NCBI GenBank assembly: GCA_033851845.1
Contig: JAWWOH010000104.1
Coordinates: 38,019-102,018, forward strand
Origin: RYN-124 sp033851845
Lineage (GTDB): Bacteria > Actinomycetota > Actinomycetes > Mycobacteriales > SCTD01
Direction: 5' to 3'
DNA length: 64,000 bases
Positions 25,703 to 33,780 of the stretch are shown here, piece by piece. Below the pieces are notes generated by a model. It made no database searches and was not told the DNA's origin. It saw only the letters and a program-made list of their open reading frames with translations. Within the stretch, counting starts at the first letter, position 1. The number at the start of each line of letters is the position of its first letter. A program made the translations under genes and the position numbers.

Positions 25703-27306
25703 GCCGGCGGGGTGACCGGCCGGCCGCCGTCGCGTGCAGACTCGGTCGCGGCCTGCATCACCGCGATGTTGCGACGCGAGCCGGCCGGCGTCACCTCCAT
25801 CGGCTCGCCCGACAGCAGCTGGTCGGCGAGCTGGCGGTGGAACGGCTCCACCGGTGCGGCCGGGATCGACATCAACGTCTCCGACGTACCGCCGCTGCCG
25901 TCCGGGGTGAACAGCCGCAGCGCGGCCGGCGCATCGCTGTGCGCGAGCCGGTCCTCCAGCAGCGTGCCGATCTCGCTGCGACCCACGACGCGCTCGTGCC
26001 GCCAGTCGCCGAGGATTCCGCCGCGCGTGCCGAGGGCGTAGAACTTCGGCTTCAGCGCCGCGGCGAGGTCGGAGTGCGTGAACTCGGCCTCGACGCCGTC
26101 GGCGAAGTGCAGCAGCACGCGGGTGTGATCGGCGTTCGTGACGTCGTGCCAGACGCGTTTGTGTGCGGTCGCCGAGACCCAGTCGACCGGTTGCGGGAAC
26201 AGGTCGAGCGCCCAGTCCAGGTAGTGGCTCCCCCAGTCGTAGATCGCCCCTCCGCTGACCGTCTCGTCGGAGTGCCAGTAGTTGCATGGATGCCCGTAGC
26301 CGCCGATGAAGCTCTCGTAGTGGAAGACGTCGCCGAGCTGACGGCCCCGCACCGCCTTCTTCAGGGCTAGGTAGTCGGCGTCCCAGCGACGGTTCTGGTA
26401 GACGGCCAGGGTGAGGCCGCGCTCGGCCGCGGCGCAGATCTGCCGGTCCGCTTCGTCGACTGTGAGGCAGAACGGCTTCTCGACGACGACGCTCCTGCCG
26501 GCCTCGAGGCAGCGGATCGCCCACTCGGCGTGGGTGTTCGGTGGCGTGCTCACGATGACGAGGTCGACCCCGTCGTCGGCGAGCAGGTCGTCGACGGCGC
26601 GCACGTCGGGTGCAGCCGCCCGCGCGGCCGCGATCCGGGTCGGGTCGGGGTCGCAGACGGCCGCCAACTCGAGCCCCTGCGTCCGGCGGATCGCCTTGCT
26701 GTGCTCGTGCCCGATGGCGCCGTAACCCAGCAGACCGACGCGCACCGGCGGCCCGTCGACGTGACCGCTGATGTGCAGCAGCAGCCGGTGAACAATGCGC
26801 TGCCACGCCGGGTCGGCGTACGTCTGGTCGGTCGAGCCCACGGTGAGCACGCCGAGGCCGGTGGTCGATCGCCAGGTCGCCACCGCATGGTCGGTGAACG
26901 CGACATTCGCAGTCAGCAGCACCGCAACGTCGTCGGCCACCTTGTCCTGCACCGGCCAGCGGTCCGTGACCACCAGGTCGCCGCCCAGCCGGGCTGCGAC
27001 GTCGCCGGCATCGCGGCCCGGACGCACCCGGATCTCGTGCACGGGCGTCAGCTGGCCCGGCACCAGCCCGGCGGCATCGGTGAGTGCGGTGCTCATGGTG
27101 GGGCCGACGACCAGGATGGGCCGTGGATCGGCCAGCAGCGCGTCCTCTACCGCTTCGGCGAGGCCGCCGGCGCCGAGCACGAGCACGGCGCCCGCTTCGC
27201 TGTCATCGCTCACCGCGACACCGCAACGGGCCAAGTAGTCGAGCAGCGGACGGTCTCGGAGGGCGTCGGCGGAGATCACGGAGACGCGGGTCAAGGCGTG
27301 GCTCAT
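25699..27306 (-). CDS. fusion of a ThuA-like domain with a Gfo/Idh/MocA oxidoreductase
   Basis: Residues 1-185 form an alpha/beta domain ending GLGVLTVGSTDQTYADPAWQ plus RIVHRLLLHISG, which resembles the C-terminal strand and helix of ThuA/trehalose-utilisation proteins. From residue 187 a normal Gfo/Idh/MocA enzyme follows: VRVGLLGYGAIGHEHSKA, EKPFCL, and GGAIYDWGSHYLDWALDLF. ThuA genes often neighbour such dehydrogenases; here the two look joined. Start is 9 nt after the FAD reductase stop. Sugar metabolism is likely, exact substrate unknown. Confidence 0.82.
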   Translation of the reverse strand: MSHALTRVSVISADALRDRPLLDYLARCGVAVSDDSEAGAVLVLGAGGLAEAVEDALLADPRPILVVGPTMSTALTDAAGLVPGQLTPVHEIRVRPGRDAGDVAARLGGDLVVTDRWPVQDKVADDVAVLLTANVAFTDHAVATWRSTTGLGVLTVGSTDQTYADPAWQRIVHRLLLHISGHVDGPPVRVGLLGYGAIGHEHSKAIRRTQGLELAAVCDPDPTRIAAARAAAPDVRAVDDLLADDGVDLVIVSTPPNTHAEWAIRCLEAGRSVVVEKPFCLTVDEADRQICAAAERGLTLAVYQNRRWDADYLALKKAVRGRQLGDVFHYESFIGGYGHPCNYWHSDETVSGGAIYDWGSHYLDWALDLFPQPVDWVSATAHKRVWHDVTNADHTRVLLHFADGVEAEFTHSDLAAALKPKFYALGTRGGILGDWRHERVVGRSEIGTLLEDRLAHSDAPAALRLFTPDGSGGTSETLMSIPAAPVEPFHRQLADQLLSGEPMEVTPAGSRRNIAVMQAATESARDGGRPVTPPA

Positions 27307-27315
27307 GCCCGCAGG

Positions 27316-28473
27316 CTAAGCGGACTTCACCGGCACCGCAGGATCGGCCAGCCGATCGGGATCGGGAGCGAAGCCCTCGGTCATCCGCCGACGGCCCTGC
27401 ACGAGGTCGCGCGGTCGGTCCACGGTCAGCATCGCCACCAGCCGGCCGGCGGCCAGCCAACAGAACGCCCAGCCGTTCGGGTCGCCGGGCTCGCCTCGGC
27501 GTACGACGGAGTCGAACCCCTTCGCGAAGCCGGCCCACTGAATCGTGTGACCGAGCTGGTCGGACCAGAAGTACGGGATGGGGTCGTAGATCGCGTCCCT
27601 GCCGAGCAGGGTGGCGACCGCCACGGCCGGACCGTGCAGCGCGTCGTCCCAGTGCTCGACCCGCAACCGGGTGTCGTACCGCGGCGACCACCGCGCAACG
27701 CAGTCACCCACCGCGACGACGCCCGGCACACTGGTCGCCAGGTGCTCGTCGACGAGCACGCCGTGGTCGACCTCGATCGCACTGCCCTCGAGCCAGCCGG
27801 TCTCCGGCCCGGCCCCCACGGCGACCAGCACGAGCTCTGCGGCGACCTTCTCCCCCGACTCGAGGACGACCGCCTTGCGCTGCACCGACTTTGCCGCCGT
27901 GTCGAGCCTCAGGTCGATGCCGAGATCGGCGTACCACGGGATCGTCAGCCGCCCTACCTCGACGGGAAGCGCCGTCAGCGGGGCCGGCCCGGCCTCGATG
28001 ACCGTCACGTCGCAACCCGCCTGCGCCGCACCGGTCGCGACCTCCGCGCCGATCCACCCGGCGCCGACGATGACCAGCTTCGTGCCCTCGGTGAGATGTA
28101 CCGCGAGCGAGTGCGCGTCGTCGATGGTGCGCAACGCGGCGCCGAACCCCTTGAGTCGGATCGGTACGCCGCCGCTGGCGATCACGAGGCCGTCGTACGG
28201 CACGTCGCCCTCGGCCGTCTCGACGAAGCCCTCGCGAAGCCCCGTCGCCGGCCGGCCCAGGTGCAGGTCGACGTCGAGATCGCCCCAGGCGACGTCGAGC
28301 TGCACGTGGTCGTCCCCGCCGCGCAGCACCTCCTTGGACAGGGGCGGCCGGTCGTAAGGCAGGTGCTGCTCCGCCGCGAGCACCGTGATCGCACCCTCGT
28401 AGCCCTGCGTACGGAGCTCCTGCACGCTGCGCGCGCCGGCCAGGCCGCCACCGACGACGACCACCCTCCTCAT
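27316..28473 (-). CDS. FAD-dependent ferredoxin/rubredoxin reductase-like oxidoreductase
   Basis: A 385-residue two-dinucleotide-fold flavoprotein: FAD motif VVVGGGLAGARSV at the N-terminus, LPYDRPPLSKEVLRG as in ferredoxin reductases of oxygenase systems, NAD motif VIVGAGWIGAEVATGA and the FAD site VVAVGDCVARW. No redox-active CxxC is present, so it is not a disulfide reductase. ATG overlaps the stop of the small membrane protein gene. In a unit with the radical-SAM ThiH it might supply electrons, which is only an inference. Confidence 0.87.
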   Translation of the reverse strand: MRRVVVVGGGLAGARSVQELRTQGYEGAITVLAAEQHLPYDRPPLSKEVLRGGDDHVQLDVAWGDLDVDLHLGRPATGLREGFVETAEGDVPYDGLVIASGGVPIRLKGFGAALRTIDDAHSLAVHLTEGTKLVIVGAGWIGAEVATGAAQAGCDVTVIEAGPAPLTALPVEVGRLTIPWYADLGIDLRLDTAAKSVQRKAVVLESGEKVAAELVLVAVGAGPETGWLEGSAIEVDHGVLVDEHLATSVPGVVAVGDCVARWSPRYDTRLRVEHWDDALHGPAVAVATLLGRDAIYDPIPYFWSDQLGHTIQWAGFAKGFDSVVRRGEPGDPNGWAFCWLAAGRLVAMLTVDRPRDLVQGRRRMTEGFAPDPDRLADPAVPVKSA

Positions 28474-28889
28474 AGGAGAAGTGTCCGTCGCCTCCACGCC
28501 CAACGCAGGGTCGCCACGCTGGCGAAGACCGTGACGACGTTGATGACCAGCTCGATCGCGCCACCACCTCCGGACGTCCAGATGTCGTGCTCTACGTCGT
28601 ACAGGACATCCATGGCAGCGAGGTAGATCCCGGCGCCGCCACCGGCGAGCATCCAGAGCAGCGCGCCGCGTCGATACCGCCACAACGCCTCGGCGGCGAG
28701 CAGCGCACACAGGCTGAGCCACGCGTCCGCCAGCGGGAAGGCGTTCTCGAACTCGATGTACGCCGGCCGCGTCGAGGAAACCAGCAGCGAACGGTCAGCG
28801 AAGTACCAGGTGAGCCAGTACGCCAGCATGATCGCCACGGCGCCGACGAGCGCCCACGCGACGACGTTCTTGCGACGAAGGTCAGGCAT
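28470..28889 (-). CDS. small polytopic membrane protein, 139 aa
   Basis: Starts MPDLRRKNVVAWALVGAVAI and shows about four hydrophobic segments, with a short basic end. No family is recognised with confidence. Its ATG lies 8 nt inside the permease gene and its stop overlaps the FAD reductase start, so it is made as part of the same coupled series and may assist the exporter. Confidence 0.78.
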   Translation of the reverse strand: MPDLRRKNVVAWALVGAVAIMLAYWLTWYFADRSLLVSSTRPAYIEFENAFPLADAWLSLCALLAAEALWRYRRGALLWMLAGGGAGIYLAAMDVLYDVEHDIWTSGGGGAIELVINVVTVFASVATLRWAWRRRTLLL

Positions 28890-29670
28890 CACGACGGACG
28901 AGCGCGACACCTGCCAGAGCGAGCGCGACGACGGCGTACAGGAAGAACACCAGCAGTCCGGTCCACGGACCGAGGGTGTTCGGGTCGGGACGGAGGCTGG
29001 TGATGACGGTGCCGGCGTTGCTCGGCAGGTACTTCTCGATCGCGTCGCTCCAGCTGGCCGGTAAGAAGTGCACCACGATGGAGACGACGAAGAGCAGGCC
29101 GAACAGGGACGTGATGGCCGCGGCTGTGTTGCGAAGCAGCGCGCCGAGGCCGAGGCCGAGCAGGCCCACACCGGTGAGGTAGAGCGCTCCGCCGAGCACG
29201 GCACGCGCGACGTGCTCGTCACCGAACCCGATGTCGATGCCCTTCGACGACAGGATCGCCTGGCCGATGAGGAACGCCGACAGCTGCGCGCCCGACGCGA
29301 GGACGAGACACGTCACGCCGTAGACCAGCGCCTTGGCCCAGAGGACGGGGATGCGCTTCGGGACGGCCGACAACGTGGCCCGGATCATGCCCGTTGCGTA
29401 CTCGCCGGTGATGAACAGCACTCCGAGCACGCCGAAGGCGAGCTGAGCGAAGAAGCCGCCGACCAGACTGGCTCCCACCGGGTCGAAGGTCGCAGCATCA
29501 CGCGGGTTGGTGGGCGGCCAGTGATGGACGACCACCTCGGGAACCAGAACCGCGAAGCCGATCAGGAACGCGACCGCGGCCAGGAGCGCCCAGACGGTCG
29601 ACCGGAGAGTCCGCAGCTTCGTCCACTCGGAAAGCATGACGCGGACCGGCGTCACGCGGATGCCGCTCAT
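28882..29670 (-). CDS. ABC-2 type transporter permease
   Basis: A 262-residue membrane subunit with six hydrophobic segments. N-terminal SEWTKLRTLRSTVWALL is the typical start of ABC-2 permeases in actinobacteria, and FITGEYATGMIRATLSAVPKR is the conserved coupling region. It pairs with the ATPase encoded immediately upstream (overlap at 29667-29670). ABC-2 systems usually export lipids, peptides, drugs or polymers. Confidence 0.88.
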   Translation of the reverse strand: MSGIRVTPVRVMLSEWTKLRTLRSTVWALLAAVAFLIGFAVLVPEVVVHHWPPTNPRDAATFDPVGASLVGGFFAQLAFGVLGVLFITGEYATGMIRATLSAVPKRIPVLWAKALVYGVTCLVLASGAQLSAFLIGQAILSSKGIDIGFGDEHVARAVLGGALYLTGVGLLGLGLGALLRNTAAAITSLFGLLFVVSIVVHFLPASWSDAIEKYLPSNAGTVITSLRPDPNTLGPWTGLLVFFLYAVVALALAGVALVRRDA

Positions 29671-30572
29671 GCGCGGCTGCCGGTGAACTCGAGGGAGTCG
29701 TGGGTGAGCTCCATGAACGCCTCTTCCAGCGACGCCGCCTGCGCGGTCAGCTCCAGCAGGGTGATGCCGGCACCGCCGGCGGCGATGCCGATCTCGTCGG
29801 TGCTCAGACCGGCGACGCTCAAGGCGCCGTCGACGGGTGTGACGATCGCCTTCGACTTCTCCAGCAGCGCTGTCAGGCCCTTCGGATCGGTCGTGCGGAC
29901 CCGCACGAGGTTGCGACCGGCCGAGCGGATGAACTCCTGCACGCCGACATCCGCGATCAAGCGGCCCTTGCCGACGACGAGCAGGTGGTCGGCCGTCTGC
30001 GCCATCTCGGCCATCAGGTGCGACGACACGAGCACGGTGCGGCCGCCGGCCGCGCGTTCCTTCAGCAGCTCGCGGATCCAGCGGATCCCCTCGGGGTCGA
30101 GGCCGTTGACCGGCTCGTCGAGCACCAGCGTGCTGGGGTCGCCGAGAAGCGCCGTCGCGATGCCAAGCCGTTGGCCCATGCCGAGGGAGAAGCTCTTGAC
30201 CCGCTTGCGCGCGACGTCGCGCAGCCCGACGACGTCGATCAGCTCGTCGACGCGCGTCTTCGGGATGCCCGTCGTCTGGGCCAGCGCGATGAGGTGGTTG
30301 CGCGCCGACCGACCCGTGTGAATGGCGCGCGCTTCGAGCAGCGCACCGACCTCGTGCAGCGGTGCCCTGTGGTCGCGGTAGGCCTTGCCGTTGACGGTCA
30401 CGGTGCCAGCAGTCGGGCGATCCAGTCCCAGGATCATCCGCATCGTCGTCGACTTGCCGGCGCCGTTCGGGCCGAGGAAGCCGGTCACGACACCCGGGCG
30501 GACGACGAAGGACAGGTTGTCGACAGCCAGCTTGTCGCCATACCTCTTCGTCAAGCCATGCGCCTCGATCAC
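29667..30572 (-). CDS. ABC transporter ATP-binding protein (ABC-2 exporter)
   Basis: A 301-residue CcmA/DrrA-type ATPase: Walker A GPNGAGKST, signature FSLGMGQRLGIATAL, Walker B TLVLDEPVNGLDP, and a C-terminal extension ending AFMELTHDSLEF that is usual in this group. The GTG at 30572 overlaps the thiH stop (GTGA), and it overlaps the permease, placing an exporter inside a thiamine-regulated unit. Confidence 0.9.
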   Translation of the reverse strand: MIEAHGLTKRYGDKLAVDNLSFVVRPGVVTGFLGPNGAGKSTTMRMILGLDRPTAGTVTVNGKAYRDHRAPLHEVGALLEARAIHTGRSARNHLIALAQTTGIPKTRVDELIDVVGLRDVARKRVKSFSLGMGQRLGIATALLGDPSTLVLDEPVNGLDPEGIRWIRELLKERAAGGRTVLVSSHLMAEMAQTADHLLVVGKGRLIADVGVQEFIRSAGRNLVRVRTTDPKGLTALLEKSKAIVTPVDGALSVAGLSTDEIGIAAGGAGITLLELTAQAASLEEAFMELTHDSLEFTGSRA

Positions 30573-31705
30573 GCGAGCACCTCTCGGTCGTCGCGCTGAT
30601 CTCCCCGAAGCGGGAACGCGTCCTTCCACACCGGCTCGTAGCCGGCTGCGTCCAGCATGGCAGCAACGGCGGCGGGCGTGCGCTCGTCGGAGACGGCGAA
30701 CTGCTCCTGCGCCAGGCCCGGCGTGGTGTAGCCGCCGGGCTCGGTGGACGAGCCGGCGCTCATCGTCGTGACCGCGATCCGTACCAGCCCGTCGCGCAGC
30801 GCCGCCGGCTCGCGGGTCGACAACACGATGCCGGCTTCGGGTGCTGCCAGCCGCAGCGCAGCGAGCGCTTGGACGTACTCCGCGTCGGTCACGGCGACAA
30901 CCGGCTGGAACCCGGATGCGCTCGGCTTGATGCGCGGCAGCGCGACCGTGACCTCGGTGCGCCAGTACTCACGTTGCAGCCAGGTCGCGTGATGTGCGAC
31001 CGCGAGGACGTCGGCGCGCCAGTCGGTGCTCAAGCCGAGCAGCGCGCCGATGCCGAGGCGGCGTACGCCGGCTTCGGCAGCGCGCTCGGTCGACGACAGC
31101 CGGCGGTCGTAGTCGCGCTTCCAGCCGGCCAGGTGCGTCTGCGCGTAGCGCGCGCGGTCGTAGGTCTCCTGGTAGTGCACGACGCCTTCCAGCCCGGCGT
31201 CGACGAGCCGGACGTAGGTGTCGTCGGACCAGGTCTGCGTCTCGATGCTGATGCTCGGGACGTGCGGCCGCAGCCGCTCGACGCACTCGACGAGATAGTC
31301 GGCACTGACCTCGATGCGGTGCTCGCCGGCGACCAGCAAAAGATGCCGGAAGCCTTGCTGGGTAAGGGCTTTCGCCTCCTCGACGACTTCGTCGACGGAC
31401 AGTGTCCTACGTACGACGTCGAGTCCTTTGCTGAAGCCGCAGTAGGTGCATGACGACAGGCACGCGTTGCTGACGTAGAGCGGAGCGAAGAGGCGGACGG
31501 CACGACCGAAGCGCTGCAGGGTGGCGGCGCGGGCAGCCTGCGCGAGCTCCTCGAGTCGTGCCGTCGCGGCTCGACTCAGCAGGGCGGGGAGCGTGGCGAG
31601 ACCGGGGTGCTGCAGCGCGTGATCGACGTCGGCCTCGTCGTACTCGCGGGTGTGCAGGTCGACGCCGTCGATGTACGTCGCGAACCGGCCGGGAGGAGTG
31701 CTCAA
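30569..31705 (-). CDS. thiH: 2-iminoacetate synthase (radical SAM), ThiH
   Basis: Cleaves tyrosine to dehydroglycine, the glycine-derived part of the thiazole. The radical-SAM motif is CLSSCTYC near residue 83, within VSNACLSSCTYCGFSKG; later SIETQTWSDDTY and GIGALLGLSTDWRADV are ThiH-like. Length 378 aa. The ATG overlaps the thiG stop. Most actinobacteria use the oxygen-dependent glycine oxidase ThiO instead, so ThiH here is notable. A CofG/CofH or biotin-synthase-like role is less likely given the thiG overlap. Confidence 0.92.
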   Translation of the reverse strand: MSTPPGRFATYIDGVDLHTREYDEADVDHALQHPGLATLPALLSRAATARLEELAQAARAATLQRFGRAVRLFAPLYVSNACLSSCTYCGFSKGLDVVRRTLSVDEVVEEAKALTQQGFRHLLLVAGEHRIEVSADYLVECVERLRPHVPSISIETQTWSDDTYVRLVDAGLEGVVHYQETYDRARYAQTHLAGWKRDYDRRLSSTERAAEAGVRRLGIGALLGLSTDWRADVLAVAHHATWLQREYWRTEVTVALPRIKPSASGFQPVVAVTDAEYVQALAALRLAAPEAGIVLSTREPAALRDGLVRIAVTTMSAGSSTEPGGYTTPGLAQEQFAVSDERTPAAVAAMLDAAGYEPVWKDAFPLRGDQRDDREVLA

Positions 31706-32499
31706 GACAGAAAGCCGGTCAGCGGGCTGGAGGCCTCGGCGGTGTCGAGGACGGCACCGCGGCCGGCGAGGTGGCCGAGACGGCCGGCCTCGGTGGCGAG
31801 CGCGAACGCGCGCGCCATCCGCACCGGATCGGATGCCACCGCGATGGCGGTGTTGACGAGCACGGCATCGGCGCCGATCTCCATCGCCTCGGCGGCATCA
31901 CTCGGCACACCGAGACCTGCGTCGACGACGACCGGAACGTGCGCCTGCTCGACGATGACCTCGATCGCGTCTCGGGTGCGCAGGCCGCGGTTGCTGCCGA
32001 TCCATGCGCCGAGCGGCATGACCGTTGCGCAGCCCGCCTCCTCGAGGTGCCGGCACAGCACAGGGTCGGCGGAGCAGTAGGGCAGTACGACGAAGCCCTC
32101 GACCACCAGCCGCTCTGCTGCTCTCAGCGTCTCGATCGGGTCGGGCGCCAGGGTGCGCGGGTCGGGCGTCACCTCGAGCTTCACCAGGTCGGCGCCGGTC
32201 GCCGCCCGGCCGAGCCGGGCCAGCCGCACCGCCTCGTCCGCGTCGATCGCGCCGGAGGTGTTGGGCAGCAGCGTCATCCCGGGCGGCACGAAGTCGAGGA
32301 CGTCGCCGCCCTGCGCACTCCCGATGGCCTGCCGGTCGAGGTCGACCCGGCGCAGGGCGACGGTGACGATCTCGGCGCCGCTGGCCAGCAGGGCGTCGCG
32401 CATCACCGCATGTGAGCGGAACTTGCCGGTGCCGACGAGCAGCCGGCTGGCGTACGCGCGCCCCGCGATGACCAGGGGATCCCCCGGGTCGAGTGCCAT
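31702..32499 (-). CDS. thiG: thiazole synthase
   Basis: Builds the thiazole phosphate from DXP, ThiS thiocarboxylate and dehydroglycine. TIM barrel of 265 aa with SRLLVGTGKF at the start, the Schiff-base Lys region in DLVKLEVTPDP, VMPLGAWIGSNRG and PVVVDAGLGVPSDAAEAMEIGAD split over two strands. The ribosome site GGGGAG, 5 nt before the ATG, is the 3' end of a TPP aptamer, so translation should fall when thiamine diphosphate is abundant. Confidence 0.95.
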   Translation of the reverse strand: MALDPGDPLVIAGRAYASRLLVGTGKFRSHAVMRDALLASGAEIVTVALRRVDLDRQAIGSAQGGDVLDFVPPGMTLLPNTSGAIDADEAVRLARLGRAATGADLVKLEVTPDPRTLAPDPIETLRAAERLVVEGFVVLPYCSADPVLCRHLEEAGCATVMPLGAWIGSNRGLRTRDAIEVIVEQAHVPVVVDAGLGVPSDAAEAMEIGADAVLVNTAIAVASDPVRMARAFALATEAGRLGHLAGRGAVLDTAEASSPLTGFLS

Positions 32500-32600
32500 G
32501 TCGTCTCCCCACGCCGGCGTTACCCGGATCGGGTGCTGCGGGTCGCCGACGGGCTGGTCGGCCTCTCAGCCCGCGTCCGCGGGCTCCCCGGTACTGACAG
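32500..32600 (-). promoter_or_regulatory. TPP riboswitch (THI element) controlling thiG
   Basis: Read on the minus strand the leader contains GGGGAGCCCGC, GCGGGCTGAGAGG, then ACCCGATCCGGGTAACGCCGGCG and GGGGAG, matching in order the conserved parts of the TPP aptamer (CUGAGA and the GAUCxGGxUAAxxCxxGCG core). The final GGGGAG doubles as the thiG ribosome site, pointing to translational control. It is the only riboswitch seen in the window. Confidence 0.92.
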
Positions 32601-32605
32601 GCCCG

Positions 32606-32611
32606 ACTCTA
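32606..32611 (-). promoter_or_regulatory. -10 box of the thiG operon
   Basis: TAGAGT on the minus strand ends about 7 nt before the first bases of the TPP aptamer, so the transcript would begin almost exactly at the riboswitch. No clear -35 box. Confidence 0.5.
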
Positions 32612-32637
32612 ACCGCGCGCCGCTCCGCTCCCGCCGA

Positions 32638-32710
32638 TGATCTTCTGCCAGACGGGTTGGACCGCAACACGCCCGGCGCGTCGCGGCGCAGACCGGCCCG
32701 CAGAAGATCA
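32638..32710. repeat. intergenic inverted repeat 1 (11-bp arms)
   Basis: TGATCTTCTGC at 32638-32648 and its exact complement GCAGAAGATCA at 32700-32710 enclose a 51-nt GC-rich interior. It lies between the divergent thiG promoter and the LysM gene, so it is not a 3'-end terminator. The layout resembles three other intergenic repeats in this window. Confidence 0.75.
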
Positions 32711-32836
32711 CCCCGGAGGAGGCCTGGCTGGGGTTGCTGGGGTGGCGTGTCGACCGGACGGGCCGGAGCGATCGGCGTACAGTTGTAACTTCCGTCACTC
32801 TTGTCACAGGAGCCCCACGGGGCTACCGTCGCTGAA

Positions 32837-33754
32837 ATGCCTCGCCGTGCGCCGTACCGCACGCTCGCGATCGTGCTGACGCTGGCCGCCGTGCTCACGG
32901 CCGGGGCAACCTCGAACGTCCGCGTGAAGCAGGGCGACACGCTCTGGGAGATCGCCCAGCGCCACCACACGACCGTCGCGGTGCTGCGCCAGCTCAACGA
33001 CCTGCCGGGCAGCGGCACGATCTACGTGGGCGACATCCTCAAGGTCCCCGGGGCCACGCCGGCGGCCCGGCCGCGGACCCGGGTCGTGGAGAAGGGCTAC
33101 ACCGTCCGGTCGGGCGACAACCTGACCGCCATCGCCAAGAAGTACGGCGTGAGCGTGCGCACGATCCAGCTGCGTAACAAGCTCCCGCGCAGCGGAATCG
33201 TCGTCATCGGCCGGCGGCTCGCGATCCCCGTGACGGTGACCACCGCGCCGGCCACGAAGCCCAACAGCGCCACGCACAACGCGGGGCTGCGCATCCCGCT
33301 GAAGGTGCAGCGGTCGGCCGCCAAGCACCGCGCCTTCCTCGGCTCCCACCGGCAGCCGTCGAAAGCGACGGTCCGCAAGCTGGTCTACAAGACGGCGAAG
33401 CGCATTGGTCTCGACCCGTCCCTCGCGCTCGCGGTCGCCTACCACGAGAGCGGCTTCCAGCAGCGCGTCGTGTCCCCCGTGGATGCGATCGGCGTGATGC
33501 AGGTGCTGCCCTCGACCGCGCGGGCGCTGAGCGCGGCGTACCACCGCAAGCTCAACCTGCTCAAGGTCGAGGACAACGTCCTGGCCGGCACGCTGCTGCT
33601 CAGCCAGCTCGTCCGCGCCACCGGGCGAGCCGACCTGGCGCTCGCGGGCTACTACCAGGGGCTGGGCTCGGTCCGCTCCCGCGGGATGCTGCCGCAGACG
33701 CACGCGTACATCCGCAACGTGACCGTGCTGAGGGCGCGCTTCCGCAAGGGATGA
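32837..33754 (+). CDS. exported LysM / lytic transglycosylase-like protein
   Basis: A 305-residue wall hydrolase candidate: hydrophobic signal at residues 9-25, two LysM domains (VKQGDTLWEIAQRHHTTVAV and YTVRSGDNLTAIAKKYGVSV) for peptidoglycan binding, a basic linker, then an SLT-type domain with the catalytic Glu in AYHESGF and GVMQVLPSTA. ATG at 32837 is preceded by TACCGT at 7 nt, so it is probably leaderless. Next to a PASTA kinase, which fits cell-wall growth control. Confidence 0.92.
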   Translation: MPRRAPYRTLAIVLTLAAVLTAGATSNVRVKQGDTLWEIAQRHHTTVAVLRQLNDLPGSGTIYVGDILKVPGATPAARPRTRVVEKGYTVRSGDNLTAIAKKYGVSVRTIQLRNKLPRSGIVVIGRRLAIPVTVTTAPATKPNSATHNAGLRIPLKVQRSAAKHRAFLGSHRQPSKATVRKLVYKTAKRIGLDPSLALAVAYHESGFQQRVVSPVDAIGVMQVLPSTARALSAAYHRKLNLLKVEDNVLAGTLLLSQLVRATGRADLALAGYYQGLGSVRSRGMLPQTHAYIRNVTVLRARFRKG

Positions 33755-33780
33755 TCGGCGCGCACCTAGACTCGGAGGCC

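Noticed and set aside
26530..28626. A 698-codon plus-strand open frame
   Set aside because: Antisense to the oxidoreductase and FAD reductase genes, both of which have clear family motifs; its composition is that of a shadow frame.
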